Below are positions 26,160 through 37,100 of a DNA stretch of 64,000 bases, in pieces. The DNA comes from JAFGPS01 sp964628465 (GTDB lineage: Bacteria > Planctomycetota > Phycisphaerae > Sedimentisphaerales > Anaerobacaceae). A program made the position numbers and the translations under genes. Positions within the stretch are counted from its first letter, which is position 1. Every line of letters starts with the position of its first letter. The notes beneath the pieces were generated by a model, which was not told the DNA's origin, made no database searches, and was given only the letters and a program-made list of their open reading frames with translations. The stretch is taken from the NCBI GenBank assembly GCA_964628465.1, contig CAZVOA010000005.1, forward strand, positions 59,858-123,857. Reading direction: 5' to 3'.

Positions 26160-27098
26160 TTAATTCTTTGGTAATATTTCTATCATCCGATCAAGTGACT
26201 TTTTTGCTTTTATCCTGATATCATCAGGAACTGAAACACGATATTGAGATTGTCCATCTGGTGAATTATCCAAATCTTCCAATGCCCAAAGTATTTTTTC
26301 CATTGTTATCTTTTTCATATTCGGGCAGAAAGCTTTTTGCGACGCAGGGTAAAATTCTGCATCAGGATTTTCTTTTTTCAATGTATGAATTATTCCCGTT
26401 TCTGTCGCAATGATAAATTTCCTTATATTGCTTTTCTTCGCGAATTTCAGCATTTGACCGGTACTGAGAATCTGGTCAGAAACAGCCTTTACAGACGCGG
26501 AACATTCAGGATGCGCCATCACTATCGCGCCGGGATGTTCTTCTTTCGCTTTATTTATATCTTTTTCAGTAATTACAACATGCGAGGGACAATATCCGGG
26601 CCAGAGAATAAGATCACGTGATGTTTTCTGTGCAGTATATTGCCCAAGGTTTTTGTCGGGTACAAAAATAATCTTTTTATCTTTCTGTAACGAGTTTACA
26701 ACTTCAACCGCATTGGCGCTGGTACAGCAATAATCACTTTCAGCTTTTACTTCGGCGGAACTGTTCACATAACAAACAACCAGTGTGTCAGGATTCTTTT
26801 GTTTGAGTTTTCTCAACTCAGCCCCTGTAATCATATCAGCCATAGGACAACCGGCATGTTTATCAGGCAAAAACACAATTTTGTCTGGGGACAGTATGGC
26901 TGCAGTTTCAGCCATAAATAACACGCCGCAAAATACAATTACATCGGCGTCTGTTTTCGATGCCTGTATGCTTAAACCAAGTGAATCTCCGGCAAAATCC
27001 GCGATATCCTGTATATCTCCCGTCTGATAATTGTGAGCGAGAATAACCGCATTATTTTTTTGTTTAAGTTTATTTATTTTTTCAATCACAGTGTTCAA
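26160..27098 (-). CDS. nadA: Quinolinate synthase NadA
   Basis: This 312-residue [4Fe-4S] enzyme condenses iminoaspartate with dihydroxyacetone phosphate for NAD synthesis. The AHNYQTGDIQDIADFAGDS opening, the mid-protein GPYCPS-like WPGYCPSHV and the C-terminal KAFCPNMKKIT supply the three cluster cysteines with the one near residue 86. NadB and NadC are not adjacent. Its place here probably reflects dependence on the Fe-S system made by nifUS. Confidence 0.94.
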   Translation of the reverse strand: MNTVIEKINKLKQKNNAVILAHNYQTGDIQDIADFAGDSLGLSIQASKTDADVIVFCGVLFMAETAAILSPDKIVFLPDKHAGCPMADMITGAELRKLKQKNPDTLVVCYVNSSAEVKAESDYCCTSANAVEVVNSLQKDKKIIFVPDKNLGQYTAQKTSRDLILWPGYCPSHVVITEKDINKAKEEHPGAIVMAHPECSASVKAVSDQILSTGQMLKFAKKSNIRKFIIATETGIIHTLKKENPDAEFYPASQKAFCPNMKKITMEKILWALEDLDNSPDGQSQYRVSVPDDIRIKAKKSLDRMIEILPKN

Positions 27099-27116
27099 AA
27101 TACACTCCTATTGTAT

Positions 27117-28043
27117 TTATGTATTATTTGAATTCTTTTTGAAAATTAATTCCGCGTTACGTGTAAGAACAGTAACACCCGGCGGAACAGTTTCCTTAAC
27201 CCAGACATTTCCACCAATCACGGAGCCTTTTCCAATAACAATGTCCCCGAGAATGGTAGCTTCAGCGTAAATCGTAACATTATCCTCAATTGTCGGGTGT
27301 CTCTTTTTGCCCTTAATAATATTTCCTCTTTCGTCTTTTGGAAAACTCATAGCTCCAAGAGTCGTACCCTGGTATATTTTAACATTATTCCCTATAATAG
27401 TAGTCTCACCTATAACAACACCGGTACCGTGGTCAATGAAGAAATTTTTTCCTATTGTCGCGCCCGGATGAATGTCAATACCTGTCTTCGAATGCGCACA
27501 CTCGCTCATTATACGAGGAATCAATGGCACCTCCGCTTTAAATAGTTCATGAGCTACTCGATAAGTAGCAATTGCAGTAATGCCAGGATAACTCAATACC
27601 ACCTCATCGAAAGACTGTGCAGCCGGGTCACCATCATAAGCAGCGGCTACATCTCCTTTTAATAGTTCGCGAATTTCTGGAAGTCGATTTAATAATTTTT
27701 TAGTTGCATTCTCTGCTTTTGAACGACAATCACAGCCGTCACAATTTTTTAAGCGGCACGCATATTTATACGCTCGTTCAGCCTGATTTGTCAGTTCGTC
27801 ATATATATTGCAAAGAATATCTCCAACAATAAAACTGATATTTGTTACTGAGACAACTCTGCGCCCGGTATATCCTGGAAATAACAACTCAGTTAAGTGG
27901 TCAAGAATTATAAGTATCTTATCTCTTTCCGGTAGATATGAAGCATCAATAAAATTAATTCCAGAATCATCCTTGTATGTCAGAACGATTTCATCAACAA
28001 TCTTTTTGATTTCATTGCTTTCAAATTTTTTATTTTCTTCCAT
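27117..28043 (-). CDS. cysE: Serine O-acetyltransferase (EpsC/CysE type)
   Basis: This 308-residue enzyme makes O-acetylserine for CysK. The C-terminal half is a left-handed beta helix with hexapeptide repeats and the catalytic IDIHPGATIG...IDHGTGVVIGE region. The N-terminal half is the longer EpsC-type helical domain and contains a cysteine cluster CRLKNCDGCDC near residues 95-105, which could bind metal or an Fe-S cluster. It is the first structural gene after the Rrf2 regulator. Confidence 0.92.
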   Translation of the reverse strand: MEENKKFESNEIKKIVDEIVLTYKDDSGINFIDASYLPERDKILIILDHLTELLFPGYTGRRVVSVTNISFIVGDILCNIYDELTNQAERAYKYACRLKNCDGCDCRSKAENATKKLLNRLPEIRELLKGDVAAAYDGDPAAQSFDEVVLSYPGITAIATYRVAHELFKAEVPLIPRIMSECAHSKTGIDIHPGATIGKNFFIDHGTGVVIGETTIIGNNVKIYQGTTLGAMSFPKDERGNIIKGKKRHPTIEDNVTIYAEATILGDIVIGKGSVIGGNVWVKETVPPGVTVLTRNAELIFKKNSNNT

Positions 28044-28062
28044 AATATCCTATCTAATATTT

Positions 28063-28497
28063 CTAAATTTCATATAAAGGCGGCTTGTTCTTTTTTGCTC
28101 TGTCCACCATCTCCTGCAGAGTGATGGAATCCAGCACCGCAATAATAGCATTCTCAACTTCAGCCCAGAGATCACGAGCTACACAATTTGTTGTTTTTGT
28201 GCAGAAATCCTTGTTTTCAACACATTCTACAGTAGAAACAGGACCTTCCAGACAATTAAAACATTCACTAAGTTTAATCAGATTGGGGGTTTTAGCAAGA
28301 AAATAGCCTCCTTTTGCGCCCCTGGAACTATTCACAATTCCTGATGATTTCAGTAAAGATATTATCTGTTCGAGATACTTTATTGATATATCCTGATCTT
28401 TTGAAATCATTTTCAATTGTACAGGTCCCTGACCGTAATTTTCAGCTAATTCTATTAAGGCTCTTATACCATATCTTGTTTTTGTTGATAATTTCAT
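28063..28497 (-). CDS. Rrf2 family regulator, cysteine/Fe-S type (CymR/IscR-like)
   Basis: This 144-residue winged-helix regulator begins MKLSTKTRYGIRALIELA. The recognition region is ISIKYLEQIISLLKSSG, then RGAKGGY. Three cysteines in VECVENKDFCTKTTNC (C-x6-C-x5-C) match the cluster-ligand region of IscR/RsrR-like members. It heads the sulfur operon and faces cysK across a short intergenic region. It probably reports cysteine or Fe-S status. Confidence 0.88.
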   Translation of the reverse strand: MKLSTKTRYGIRALIELAENYGQGPVQLKMISKDQDISIKYLEQIISLLKSSGIVNSSRGAKGGYFLAKTPNLIKLSECFNCLEGPVSTVECVENKDFCTKTTNCVARDLWAEVENAIIAVLDSITLQEMVDRAKKNKPPLYEI

Positions 28498-28528
28498 ATT
28501 TTATCCTTGTATTCCTATCGGCATTGTA

Positions 28529-28560
28529 GTATATTATACGAATTATGTTTGAAATGTTAA
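28529..28560 (-). promoter_or_regulatory. Predicted promoter and operator of the Rrf2-sulfur operon
   Basis: On the minus strand TATAAT (28533-28538) follows TTAACA (28555-28560) with a 16-base spacer. The -10 is embedded in the palindrome GTATAATATAC (28529-28539), a plausible self-binding site for the Rrf2 protein. The divergent cysK promoter in 28561-28660 is not clear. Confidence 0.5.
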
Positions 28561-28673
28561 CAAAAAAATAGAAAATATCATAAAAAATGTTTATTTTTAG
28601 ACTGTTTTTTATAAAAATATCGCTAAATAATGAAAAATGTCTATTATTACTATAGCTTATGGAGGTTTCAAAA

Positions 28674-29594
28674 ATGAAAATAGCTAAAGACATGACGGAA
28701 CTAATTGGAAGAACACCTTTAGTATGGCTTAACAGGATAAGCAAGGACTGCAAAGCTAAAATAGCCGGGAAACTCGAATTCTTTAATCCTGCCAGCAATA
28801 TCAAGGACCGGATTGGTTCAAATATGATATTGGCCGCTGAAAAAGAGGGAAAAATTAAGCCCGGAACAACAATTATAGAACCTACCAGCGGAAATACAGG
28901 AATTGCGCTTGCCTGGGTAGCGGCTACAAGAGGTTATAAACTAATACTTACTATGCCCGAATCTATGTCGATAGAGCGTCGAAAAATGCTAAAATTCCTC
29001 GGTGCGGAAATTGTTCTTACCACTGCTCAGCAAGGTATGACCGGAGCAATCAATAAAGCTAAAGAATTAGCTGCAACTACCGAGAATTCATTTATGCCGC
29101 AGCAATTTATGAATCCAGCCAACCCGCAAATACATAGGGAAACTACAGCGGAAGAAATCTGGGCGGATACAGATGGTCAAATTGATATTTTCGTATCCGG
29201 CGTAGGAACAGGTGGAACAATCACCGGCGTTGGAGAAGTTCTTAAATCGAGAAAACCTGAAGTTAAAATCGTAGCGGTAGAACCCAAAGACTCTCCCGTC
29301 CTTTCAGGCGGAAAGCCCGGCCCGCATATGATTCAGGGTATTGGCGCAGGCTTTGTTCCTGATGTACTCAACGTTAAAATCATAGATGAAATTGTACAGA
29401 TAACAAATGATGAAGCTCTGGATACCGCACGGCGACTTGCGAAAGAAGAAGGTATTTTAGCTGGAATATCCGCCGGAGCAGCTGCAGCAGCGGCTATCAA
29501 AGTCGCCCAAAAAAATGAGAATACTGATAAATTAATTGTTGCAGTACTTTGCGACACAGCAGAAAGATATATCAGTACTACATTGTTCGATTAA
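28674..29594 (+). CDS. cysK: Cysteine synthase
   Basis: This 306-residue PLP enzyme converts O-acetylserine and sulfide to cysteine. The PLP lysine lies in NPASNIKDRIG and the substrate loop is TSGNTGIAL. ATG 28674 has GGAGG eight bases upstream, so the ATG at 28659 is rejected. It is divergent from the Rrf2-cysE operon and precedes mnmA by eight bases. Confidence 0.95.
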   Translation: MKIAKDMTELIGRTPLVWLNRISKDCKAKIAGKLEFFNPASNIKDRIGSNMILAAEKEGKIKPGTTIIEPTSGNTGIALAWVAATRGYKLILTMPESMSIERRKMLKFLGAEIVLTTAQQGMTGAINKAKELAATTENSFMPQQFMNPANPQIHRETTAEEIWADTDGQIDIFVSGVGTGGTITGVGEVLKSRKPEVKIVAVEPKDSPVLSGGKPGPHMIQGIGAGFVPDVLNVKIIDEIVQITNDEALDTARRLAKEEGILAGISAGAAAAAAIKVAQKNENTDKLIVAVLCDTAERYISTTLFD

Positions 29595-29602
29595 TATTAC
29601 AT

Positions 29603-30721
29603 ATGACAAAGAATAACTGGAATATTCAACTGCAGGACTCACCTGCTCGTTCAGGGGAGTTTAAAAAAGGAAGTTCTAAGCCAATCGCTGTATTAATGAG
29701 CGGCGGCGTGGATAGTTCTGTGACAGCATATCTTCTAAAACAGCAAGGCTGGGATGTACTTGGTGTAACAATGATTATTCCGGTTTCATGTGGTGGCGGT
29801 GGAGACCGTTCCTGTTGCGGTGCAGACGCGGCTTTCGTTTGTGATGAACTTGGAATCCCTCATAAACTCGTAGATGTTATCGAGCCGTTCAATGAATTGA
29901 TTATAGATAACTTCGCGAAATCCTATTCTGAAGGAGCAACTCCAAATCCTTGCGTAGATTGTAACAGCAATCTCAAATTCTCTTTAGTATGGGATGTTAT
30001 CAGGGAACATTGCGGTATTGAAAATCTCGCAACGGGACATTATGCGAAAATTTCAAATACAAATAACAATACATATCTCGGCAGAGCAAAAGATAAAACA
30101 AAGGACCAGAGTTATTTCTTATACGGCATAAAAAAAGATAAGCTCGACAAACTCCAGTTTCCATTGGGTGAATTAACCAAAATCGAAGTTCGCAAAATCG
30201 CGAGTGAGTCCAAATTAACTGTCGCGGAAAAAAGCGAAAGTATGGAATTATGCTTCGCCGGACAGGGAGATTACAGAGCCGTGCTGGATTGCGAAAAAAT
30301 CAATCTTCCCGGTGCTATTCTGGATATGCAGGGAAACAGAATATCGACGCATAAGGGAATCGCAAACTACACTCTCGGCCAAAGACAGGGAATCGGATAC
30401 GCCGGAGGCAAGCCCCTCTACGTAGCGAAAATTGACGCCAAGGCAAATACTATCTCATTAGGTTCACGAGAAGATATAAGCACAAGCATCATCAAAGCAA
30501 ATATGGTTAATGTTCTTATTCCTGATGAGTATATCCCTGAAAAACAGATATTCGGCAAAATCCGGTCTTATGGAAATCCCCTTCCATGCAAATTAATTAC
30601 GACTGATGATTCTTCTATGACAGTTGCGTTCGAAACACCTATGTTCGCGCCATGCCCGGGACAAAGAATGGTTTTATATAATAATGAAGATAATATTATT
30701 GCAGGCGGAACAATAATATAA
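29603..30721 (+). CDS. mnmA: tRNA-specific 2-thiouridylase
   Basis: This 372-residue enzyme makes 2-thiouridine at wobble position 34. PP-loop MSGGVDSS is near residues 32-39, the catalytic cysteine motif is NPCVDCN (Cys117, Cys120), and the second cysteine is in SMELCFAG. A hydrophilic extension of about 26 residues precedes the PP-loop. A glycine/cysteine-rich loop CGGGGDRSCCG follows it. Sulfur presumably comes from NifS encoded 7 kb away. Confidence 0.92.
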   Translation: MTKNNWNIQLQDSPARSGEFKKGSSKPIAVLMSGGVDSSVTAYLLKQQGWDVLGVTMIIPVSCGGGGDRSCCGADAAFVCDELGIPHKLVDVIEPFNELIIDNFAKSYSEGATPNPCVDCNSNLKFSLVWDVIREHCGIENLATGHYAKISNTNNNTYLGRAKDKTKDQSYFLYGIKKDKLDKLQFPLGELTKIEVRKIASESKLTVAEKSESMELCFAGQGDYRAVLDCEKINLPGAILDMQGNRISTHKGIANYTLGQRQGIGYAGGKPLYVAKIDAKANTISLGSREDISTSIIKANMVNVLIPDEYIPEKQIFGKIRSYGNPLPCKLITTDDSSMTVAFETPMFAPCPGQRMVLYNNEDNIIAGGTII

Positions 30722-30797
30722 TAATATCGTTTTCAGATATAAATATTAGAAATGAAATAAGCTAACAAATCCGAAAACTTTTATTCGGGGGATGACT

Positions 30798-32078
30798 ATG
30801 AAATATACGTCATTGACTTTTGTTATAATATTACTAACTCTTTGTTTGTTAAATATTCCTGTTTTTTCACAACAAAACGAAGATGCAAATACTCCCCGGA
30901 AACTTGAGGATTATCTTCGTATTGCGGCATTGCAAAACACCGGACTTAAAACCGCGTTCGAGCAATGGAAAGCCGCGACAGAACAAGTTCCTCAGGCAAA
31001 AGCACTTCCCGATCCAAAATTCACATACGGCTATTATATACAAGAGATAGAGACAAGAACCGGCCCGCAGAAACAGCGATTCAACATTACCCAAACATTT
31101 CCATGGTTTGGTGTCATTGAGTCGAAAACTGATATTGCATCGACCAAAGCAAAAGCCGCTCATCAAAATTACGAAGCAATGAAACTTGAGCTTTTTCATA
31201 ACGTTAAAAATTCATTCTATGAATACGCTTATCTTGGTAAAGCAATTGAAATCGCAAAACAAAACGTTGAATTAATGAAATATCTCGAAGAAGTTGCACG
31301 AACACGTTATGCCACTTCTACAGGAAGTCATCCAGATATAATAAGAGCGCAAATTGAACTGGCAATTTTAGAAGATAAATTGAAAAGTCTTGAAAAATTA
31401 CAGGAACCTGTTGTCGCCGGATTAAATTCCATACTAAACCGAGAAAATAATTCTCCCTTGCCATGGCCTGAGTTGGAAAAAACTGCTCCAGTGACAATCA
31501 ACAAACAGGAATTAATAAATACAATGATATCCAATAATCCGAAATTGCTCGCTCAGGATTTTGATATTGCATCAGCTAAAGCCGGAGTAGAACTCGCGAA
31601 AAAGAAATTCTATCCGGATTTGAGTTTGGGTTTGGATTGGATACAAACCGATGATGCGATAATGGCTGGAGTAAAAGACAGCGGCAAGGACCCGATTATC
31701 GCAATGCTGACTATCAACCTTCCTATATGGACAGAAAGTTATAAAGCAGCAGATATTCAGGCGAGGACACAAACCAGGGTTTTATCCTCAAAAAAAGAAC
31801 AAAGCCAAAATGATATGATAGCTCAATTCGAGAAAAATCTTTATGAATATGAAGACTCGATCAGAAAAATGTCACTTTATAAAGATACATTAATTCCAAG
31901 AGCCCAGGAAATGCTCGAAGCATCAGAAACGGCTTATCAAGCCGGAACGGTTGACTTTCTAAGCCTGATAGACGCACAAAGAACTTTGCTTGAATTCAAG
32001 CTTTCTTATGAACGTGAATATACAAGAAATATGCAGAAAATGGCGGCGTTGGAAATGTTGACTGGTAAAGAGTTATAA
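30798..32078 (+). CDS. TolC-family outer membrane efflux protein (CusC-like)
   Basis: This 426-residue protein has a signal peptide (TFVIILLTLCLLNIPVFS) followed by two outer-membrane-efflux repeats of long helices. Examples are FEQWKAATEQVPQAKALPDP and the second-half YPDLSLGLDW. It forms the outer channel for the Cus-type pump encoded next. ATG 30798 has GGGG seven bases upstream; an ATG at 30792 is too close to it. Confidence 0.88.
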   Translation: MKYTSLTFVIILLTLCLLNIPVFSQQNEDANTPRKLEDYLRIAALQNTGLKTAFEQWKAATEQVPQAKALPDPKFTYGYYIQEIETRTGPQKQRFNITQTFPWFGVIESKTDIASTKAKAAHQNYEAMKLELFHNVKNSFYEYAYLGKAIEIAKQNVELMKYLEEVARTRYATSTGSHPDIIRAQIELAILEDKLKSLEKLQEPVVAGLNSILNRENNSPLPWPELEKTAPVTINKQELINTMISNNPKLLAQDFDIASAKAGVELAKKKFYPDLSLGLDWIQTDDAIMAGVKDSGKDPIIAMLTINLPIWTESYKAADIQARTQTRVLSSKKEQSQNDMIAQFEKNLYEYEDSIRKMSLYKDTLIPRAQEMLEASETAYQAGTVDFLSLIDAQRTLLEFKLSYEREYTRNMQKMAALEMLTGKEL

Positions 32079-32182
32079 AACTATAAACTAATATATTATA
32101 AGTATTTATATTATTTATTCATTTTCAATAGAACATATTTCCTATAATTACAGTAGGATATAGAAACTTAAGGAATAATCCT

Positions 32183-33670
32183 ATGGCAGGAAAGACTAAA
32201 AAATTCTTATTGGCCGCGTTCAGAAAAGGGTTGCTAATTGTATTCCTGATTGCGTCATTCGCTTTGGGATACATAGTAAACAATTCAATTAGCAAACAAG
32301 AACCGGTTCAAAACAATGCTCAACAACAAGTTTCCAAACAAAAGGAAAAGATAATCTGGACATGTTCTATGCATCCGCAGATTCGTCAAACAGAACCGGG
32401 AAAATGTCCTATTTGTCATATGGATTTAATTCCGCTCATAGAGGATGAGATAGTGGAAAATAAAATAGAATTTTCCGAAGCCGCTATAAAGCTAATGCAA
32501 ATTGAAACGTCACCGGTCGTGAGAAAATTCGTAACAAAACAAATCAGATTAAGCGGCAAAATAGATTACGATGAAACGAGAATAAAATATATTACTTCAT
32601 GGGTTTCAGGGAGAATTGACAGACTATTCGTGGATTATACAGGAATCAGGGTCAATAAAGATGACCACATGGTTTATATATACAGCCCGGAATTGATTAG
32701 CACACAGGCTGAACTATTACAGGCTTTAAAAGCGATTCAAAATTTCAAAGTCGATAGCATGGAAAACGTAAGTAAATCCATCAGCGCGAATCGAGACGCG
32801 GCGAGAGAAAAACTGAGATTACTTGGCCTCAAACAAGAACAAATTTCAGAAATTGAACGCAAAGGTGAACCACTTGACCATATAACAATATATTCTCCAA
32901 TCGGCGGCGTAGTTATCGATAAAAACGCAACAGAGGGAATGTATGTGCAAACCGGAACGAAAATATATACGGTCGCGGATTTGTCACAGGTCTGGGTAAA
33001 ACTCGACGCTTATGAATCCGATATTATGTGGCTCAGATACGGCCAGGAAGTCGAGTTCAATACAGAAGCATATCCAGGAGATACTTTCAAAGGAAAAATA
33101 AGTTTTATTGATCCCATACTCGATTCAAAAACCAGAACAATAAAAATCAGGGTCAATGTTGAAAATCCCGAAGGCAAGTTAAAACCAGATATGTTCGTTC
33201 GAGCAATTGTAAATTCCCAAATCGCTCAATCAGGAAAAATCATGGATGAGAAAATGGCAGGTAAATGGATTTGCCCAATGCACATGGATATTGTTAAGGA
33301 TTCTCCCGGAACGTGTGATATATGCGGCATGAATTTGGTAAAAGCTGAGTCACTCGGTTTCGCGACATCAGATAAAGATAAAGCTCCCTTGGTTGTTCCC
33401 GCGTCTGCGGTATTAATTACAGGTAAACGCGCAATTGTTTATGTACAGGTTAAAGATACCGAAAAACCAACATATGAAGGCCGTGAAATTGAACTTGGCC
33501 CCAAAGCGGATGACTACTACATTGTCGAATCAGGACTTGAAGAAGGTGACATTGTAGTAACGAACGGCAATTTTAAGATTGATTCCGAAATGCAGATACG
33601 CGCAAAACCAAGCATGATGAATCCCGTAAATTCAATAACAATGCAGGAACATCAACATAGTAATAATTAA
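32183..33670 (+). CDS. CusB-like periplasmic adaptor with two heavy-metal-binding motifs
   Basis: This 495-residue membrane-fusion protein has an N-terminal anchor and a first heavy-metal-binding motif WTCSMHPQI with CPICHMDLIP (about residues 59-85). Barrel-sandwich and coiled-coil adaptor domains follow, then a second motif WICPMHMDI with CDICGMNLV (about residues 365-392), a C-terminal domain and a His-rich end. The Cys/Met/His pattern suits Cu(I) or Ag(I). Two copies in one adaptor are unusual; the second lies inside the adaptor rather than at its end. Confidence 0.9.
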   Translation: MAGKTKKFLLAAFRKGLLIVFLIASFALGYIVNNSISKQEPVQNNAQQQVSKQKEKIIWTCSMHPQIRQTEPGKCPICHMDLIPLIEDEIVENKIEFSEAAIKLMQIETSPVVRKFVTKQIRLSGKIDYDETRIKYITSWVSGRIDRLFVDYTGIRVNKDDHMVYIYSPELISTQAELLQALKAIQNFKVDSMENVSKSISANRDAAREKLRLLGLKQEQISEIERKGEPLDHITIYSPIGGVVIDKNATEGMYVQTGTKIYTVADLSQVWVKLDAYESDIMWLRYGQEVEFNTEAYPGDTFKGKISFIDPILDSKTRTIKIRVNVENPEGKLKPDMFVRAIVNSQIAQSGKIMDEKMAGKWICPMHMDIVKDSPGTCDICGMNLVKAESLGFATSDKDKAPLVVPASAVLITGKRAIVYVQVKDTEKPTYEGREIELGPKADDYYIVESGLEEGDIVVTNGNFKIDSEMQIRAKPSMMNPVNSITMQEHQHSNN

Positions 33671-33700
33671 ATTGATATTTTTTTCAGAAAGGATAGAAAA

Positions 33701-34054
33701 ATGGAACTTAAAATTAAAAAATCAAATCTGTTTATCATCTCTCTTATTTTGATTTCTTTATCACTTATTCTTTCGAATGGCTGCAAGAAATCAGAGCCGG
33801 CGGCAAGCAGTTCAACAAGTAGTATGAACGCAGACATGAAAAACATGGATAATATGCCGAAAGAAGCGGTAACCGCAGACAACGGGCAGAAATCGTGTCC
33901 CGTTATGAAAGGTAACCCTATAGATCCTGAAATATTTGTCGAATACCAGGGAAAGAAAGTTTATTTCTGCTGCGATGATTGCAAAGCCGCATTTTTGAAA
34001 AGTCCCGAGAAATATATTTCTGATTTGCCGCAGTTTAAAGATCCAAACAACTAA
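33701..34054 (+). CDS. Lipoprotein with YHS-type metal-binding domain
   Basis: This 117-residue protein has a lipoprotein signal with lipobox LSNGC, a methionine-rich linker (MNADMKNMDNM) and a YHS-like domain. The domain carries CPVMKGNPIDP and YFCCDDCKAAF. Such domains bind copper or iron. Located between cusB and cusA, it is a likely periplasmic copper carrier, a role CusF plays in enterobacteria, although the fold differs. Confidence 0.85.
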   Translation: MELKIKKSNLFIISLILISLSLILSNGCKKSEPAASSSTSSMNADMKNMDNMPKEAVTADNGQKSCPVMKGNPIDPEIFVEYQGKKVYFCCDDCKAAFLKSPEKYISDLPQFKDPNN

Positions 34055-34102
34055 TTTCAGAATTTAAAGTGACATATACAATAATGATTTTCTAATAAAT
34101 TT

Positions 34103-37100
34103 ATGGATGAAATCAATAACCAAAAACAATCGATAACAGACAAAGTTATTCGCTTTTGCCTCGAAAACAGGCTTATAGTATGGCTTCTTGTTATCTTATT
34201 TATCGGCTGGGGCTTAATGGTCGCTCCTTTTGACTGGGAGTTAAAAGGATTACCAAGAGAACCGGTCCCAGTCGATGCTATTCCAGACATAGGTGAAAAT
34301 CAGCAGATTGTATTTACAGAATGGATGGGCCGCTCTCCACGTGATATCGAGGACCAGGTGACTTATCCTCTTACAGTGTCACTGCTTGGAGTTCCCGGAG
34401 TTAAAACTGTAAGGAGCTATTCGTTTTTCGGGTTCTCAAGTATCTTTGTAATTTTTGATGAAAAGACTGATTTTTACTGGTCACGCAGCAGGATACTTGA
34501 AAAACTGAATTCGCTTCCCGCCAATACTCTTCCTGAAGGAGTCAAACCAGCACTTGGTCCGGACGCGACAGGTCTTGGCCAGATATTCTGGTACACTCTC
34601 GAAGGTTACGATGAAAAAGGAAACCCAACCGGAGGATGGGATAGCCATGAGTTGAGAAGTATTCAGGACTGGCAGGTACGATACGCTTTATTAGGCGCAG
34701 AAGGTATAAGCGAAGTCGCATCCATCGGCGGAAAAGTAAAAGAGTATCAGATTGATGTCGATCCAGATGCAATGCGGGCTTATAAAATAGGAATCGATGA
34801 AATATACAAAGCTGTTAAAAATTCCAATATCGATGTAGGCGCAAAAACCATCGAAATCAATAAAGTAGAATATTTAATTCGCGGCCTAGGTTTTATTAAA
34901 GACATAAATGATATTGAAAACACGGTTGTCAAAGTTAATGAAAACGTACCTGTATTTATTAAAGATATTGCCAATGTCTCTTACGGTCCCGCTTTCAGAC
35001 GCGGCGCACTCGATAAAGGAGGCGCCGAATCGGTCGGCGGAGTTGTAGTAGTCAGGCAAGGTTTTAATCCACTCGAAGCAATCAAAAATGTAAAAAAGAA
35101 AATCGATGAAATATCACCCGGTCTTCCGAAAAAAACGCTTCCCAATGGAACTGTATCACAGGTTAAAATTGTTCCATTTTATGACAGGACTGGATTGATT
35201 CACGAAACATTAGGGACATTGAACAGCGCATTGACTGAAGAAGTTCTCGTAACGATTATCGTTGTTATCGTACTTGTGTTTCATTTAAGAAGTTCTCTAT
35301 TAATAAGTGCCCTTCTGCCTCTCGCAATCCTGATGAGTTTTATAGCGATGAAACTTTTCAAGGTAGATGCGAATATCGTAGCTTTATCAGGAATCGCTAT
35401 TGCCATTGGAACAATGGTCGATATGGGCATAGTTATTTGTGAGAATATTTTAAGACATCTCGAAAATGCCGAGCCTGAGGAAAATAAGCTGGAAGTAATA
35501 TATAAAGCTTCAAGTGAAGTCGGCAGCGCGGTTCTAACTGCGGTATCGACAACAATTGTGGGCTTCTTACCTGTTTTTGCTATGAGCGGTGCCGAAGGTA
35601 AACTGTTCAAGCCGCTTGCATATACGAAAACCTTTGCGTTATTAGCTTCGGTAATTGTAGCGCTGACAATAATTCCCCCCGCCGCTTATATCCTGTTTAC
35701 AAAAAAGAAAGCTGCCGGGAGTAAACACAACTTCAGCCGGAAAGCCAAAGGTTCGCTTTCTTTGTTTGCGAATATTATAGCAATAATTTTAGTCACGATA
35801 TTACTAACGAGCCACTGGATGCCGATTGGAATAACAAAGGGACTTATTAAAAATGTTCTCTTTGTTGGAGTGCTTATTGGCGGCCTTCTTTTGTTTTTCA
35901 AATTTTTCCAGCATTATTATCCGTATATTTTAAGCTGGTGTTTGAATCATAAAATGCTTTTCTTAACCATCCCTTTATTAATATTAATTCTTGGCGGCAT
36001 GATTTGGACTGGCTTTGAAAAAGTTTTATTTTTTACGCCTCAATCAATGAGAAACAATAATCTTTGGGCGGCTGGAACCAGAGCGTTTCCGGGACTTGGC
36101 AAGGAGTTTATGCCATCATTGGATGAAGGCTCGTTTTTGTATATGCCTACAACTATGCCGCACGCGTCGATAGAGGAATGTCTCGATATATTACAAACGC
36201 AGGACGCCGCTATTCAATCTATACCTGAAATAGAATCGGTAGTAGGAAAAATCGGACGTGTTGATAGTCCTCTCGACCCGGCGCCAATTTCGATGATTGA
36301 AACAATAATTAATTACAAGTCGGAATATACAACCGACGCAAATGGGAAACAAATCAGACAATGGCGAGACAATATAAAAAGTCCCGACGATATCTGGAAT
36401 GAAATTGTAAAAGTAGCTCAGATTCCAGGCACAACGAGCGCACCAAAACTTCAGCCGATAGCGGCAAGAATTGTAATGCTCCAAAGCGGCATGCGTGCAC
36501 CAATGGGAATTAAAGTCAAGGGACCCGACCTCGATACAATTGAAAGCTTTGGTCTTAAACTTGAGAAATATCTAAAGGAAGTTCCTTCTGTCAAAGCCTC
36601 AGCCGTATTAGCTGATCGTATCGTAGGCAAGCCGTATCTTGAAATTGAAATTAATCGCCAGGAAATCGCGCGTTATGGAATTAGTATAGCTCATATTCAG
36701 GAAGTAATCGAAATTGCGATAGGCGGCAAAAATATTACAACTACAGTCGAGGGACGCGAAAGATATTCAGTTCGAGTAAGATACCAGCGTGAGGAAAGAA
36801 ACGATATTGAAAAACTGGGAGAAATACTGATTCCAGCCGCGGATGGCTCGCAAATACCGCTAATCCAGTTGGCGGATATTAAATATGTTCGCGGCCCCCA
36901 AGCTATAAAAAGCGAAGACACGTTCCTTGTCGGATATGTGCTATTCGACAAACAAGATGAATTCGCGGAAGTTAATGTAGTTGAAGATTGTAAAAAATAT
37001 CTCAATGATAAAATCCAAAGCGGCGAATTGGTTATACCCGCAGGTGTGAGTTTCTATTTTACCGGAAATTATGAAAATCAGATAAGAGCTCAAAAAACAC

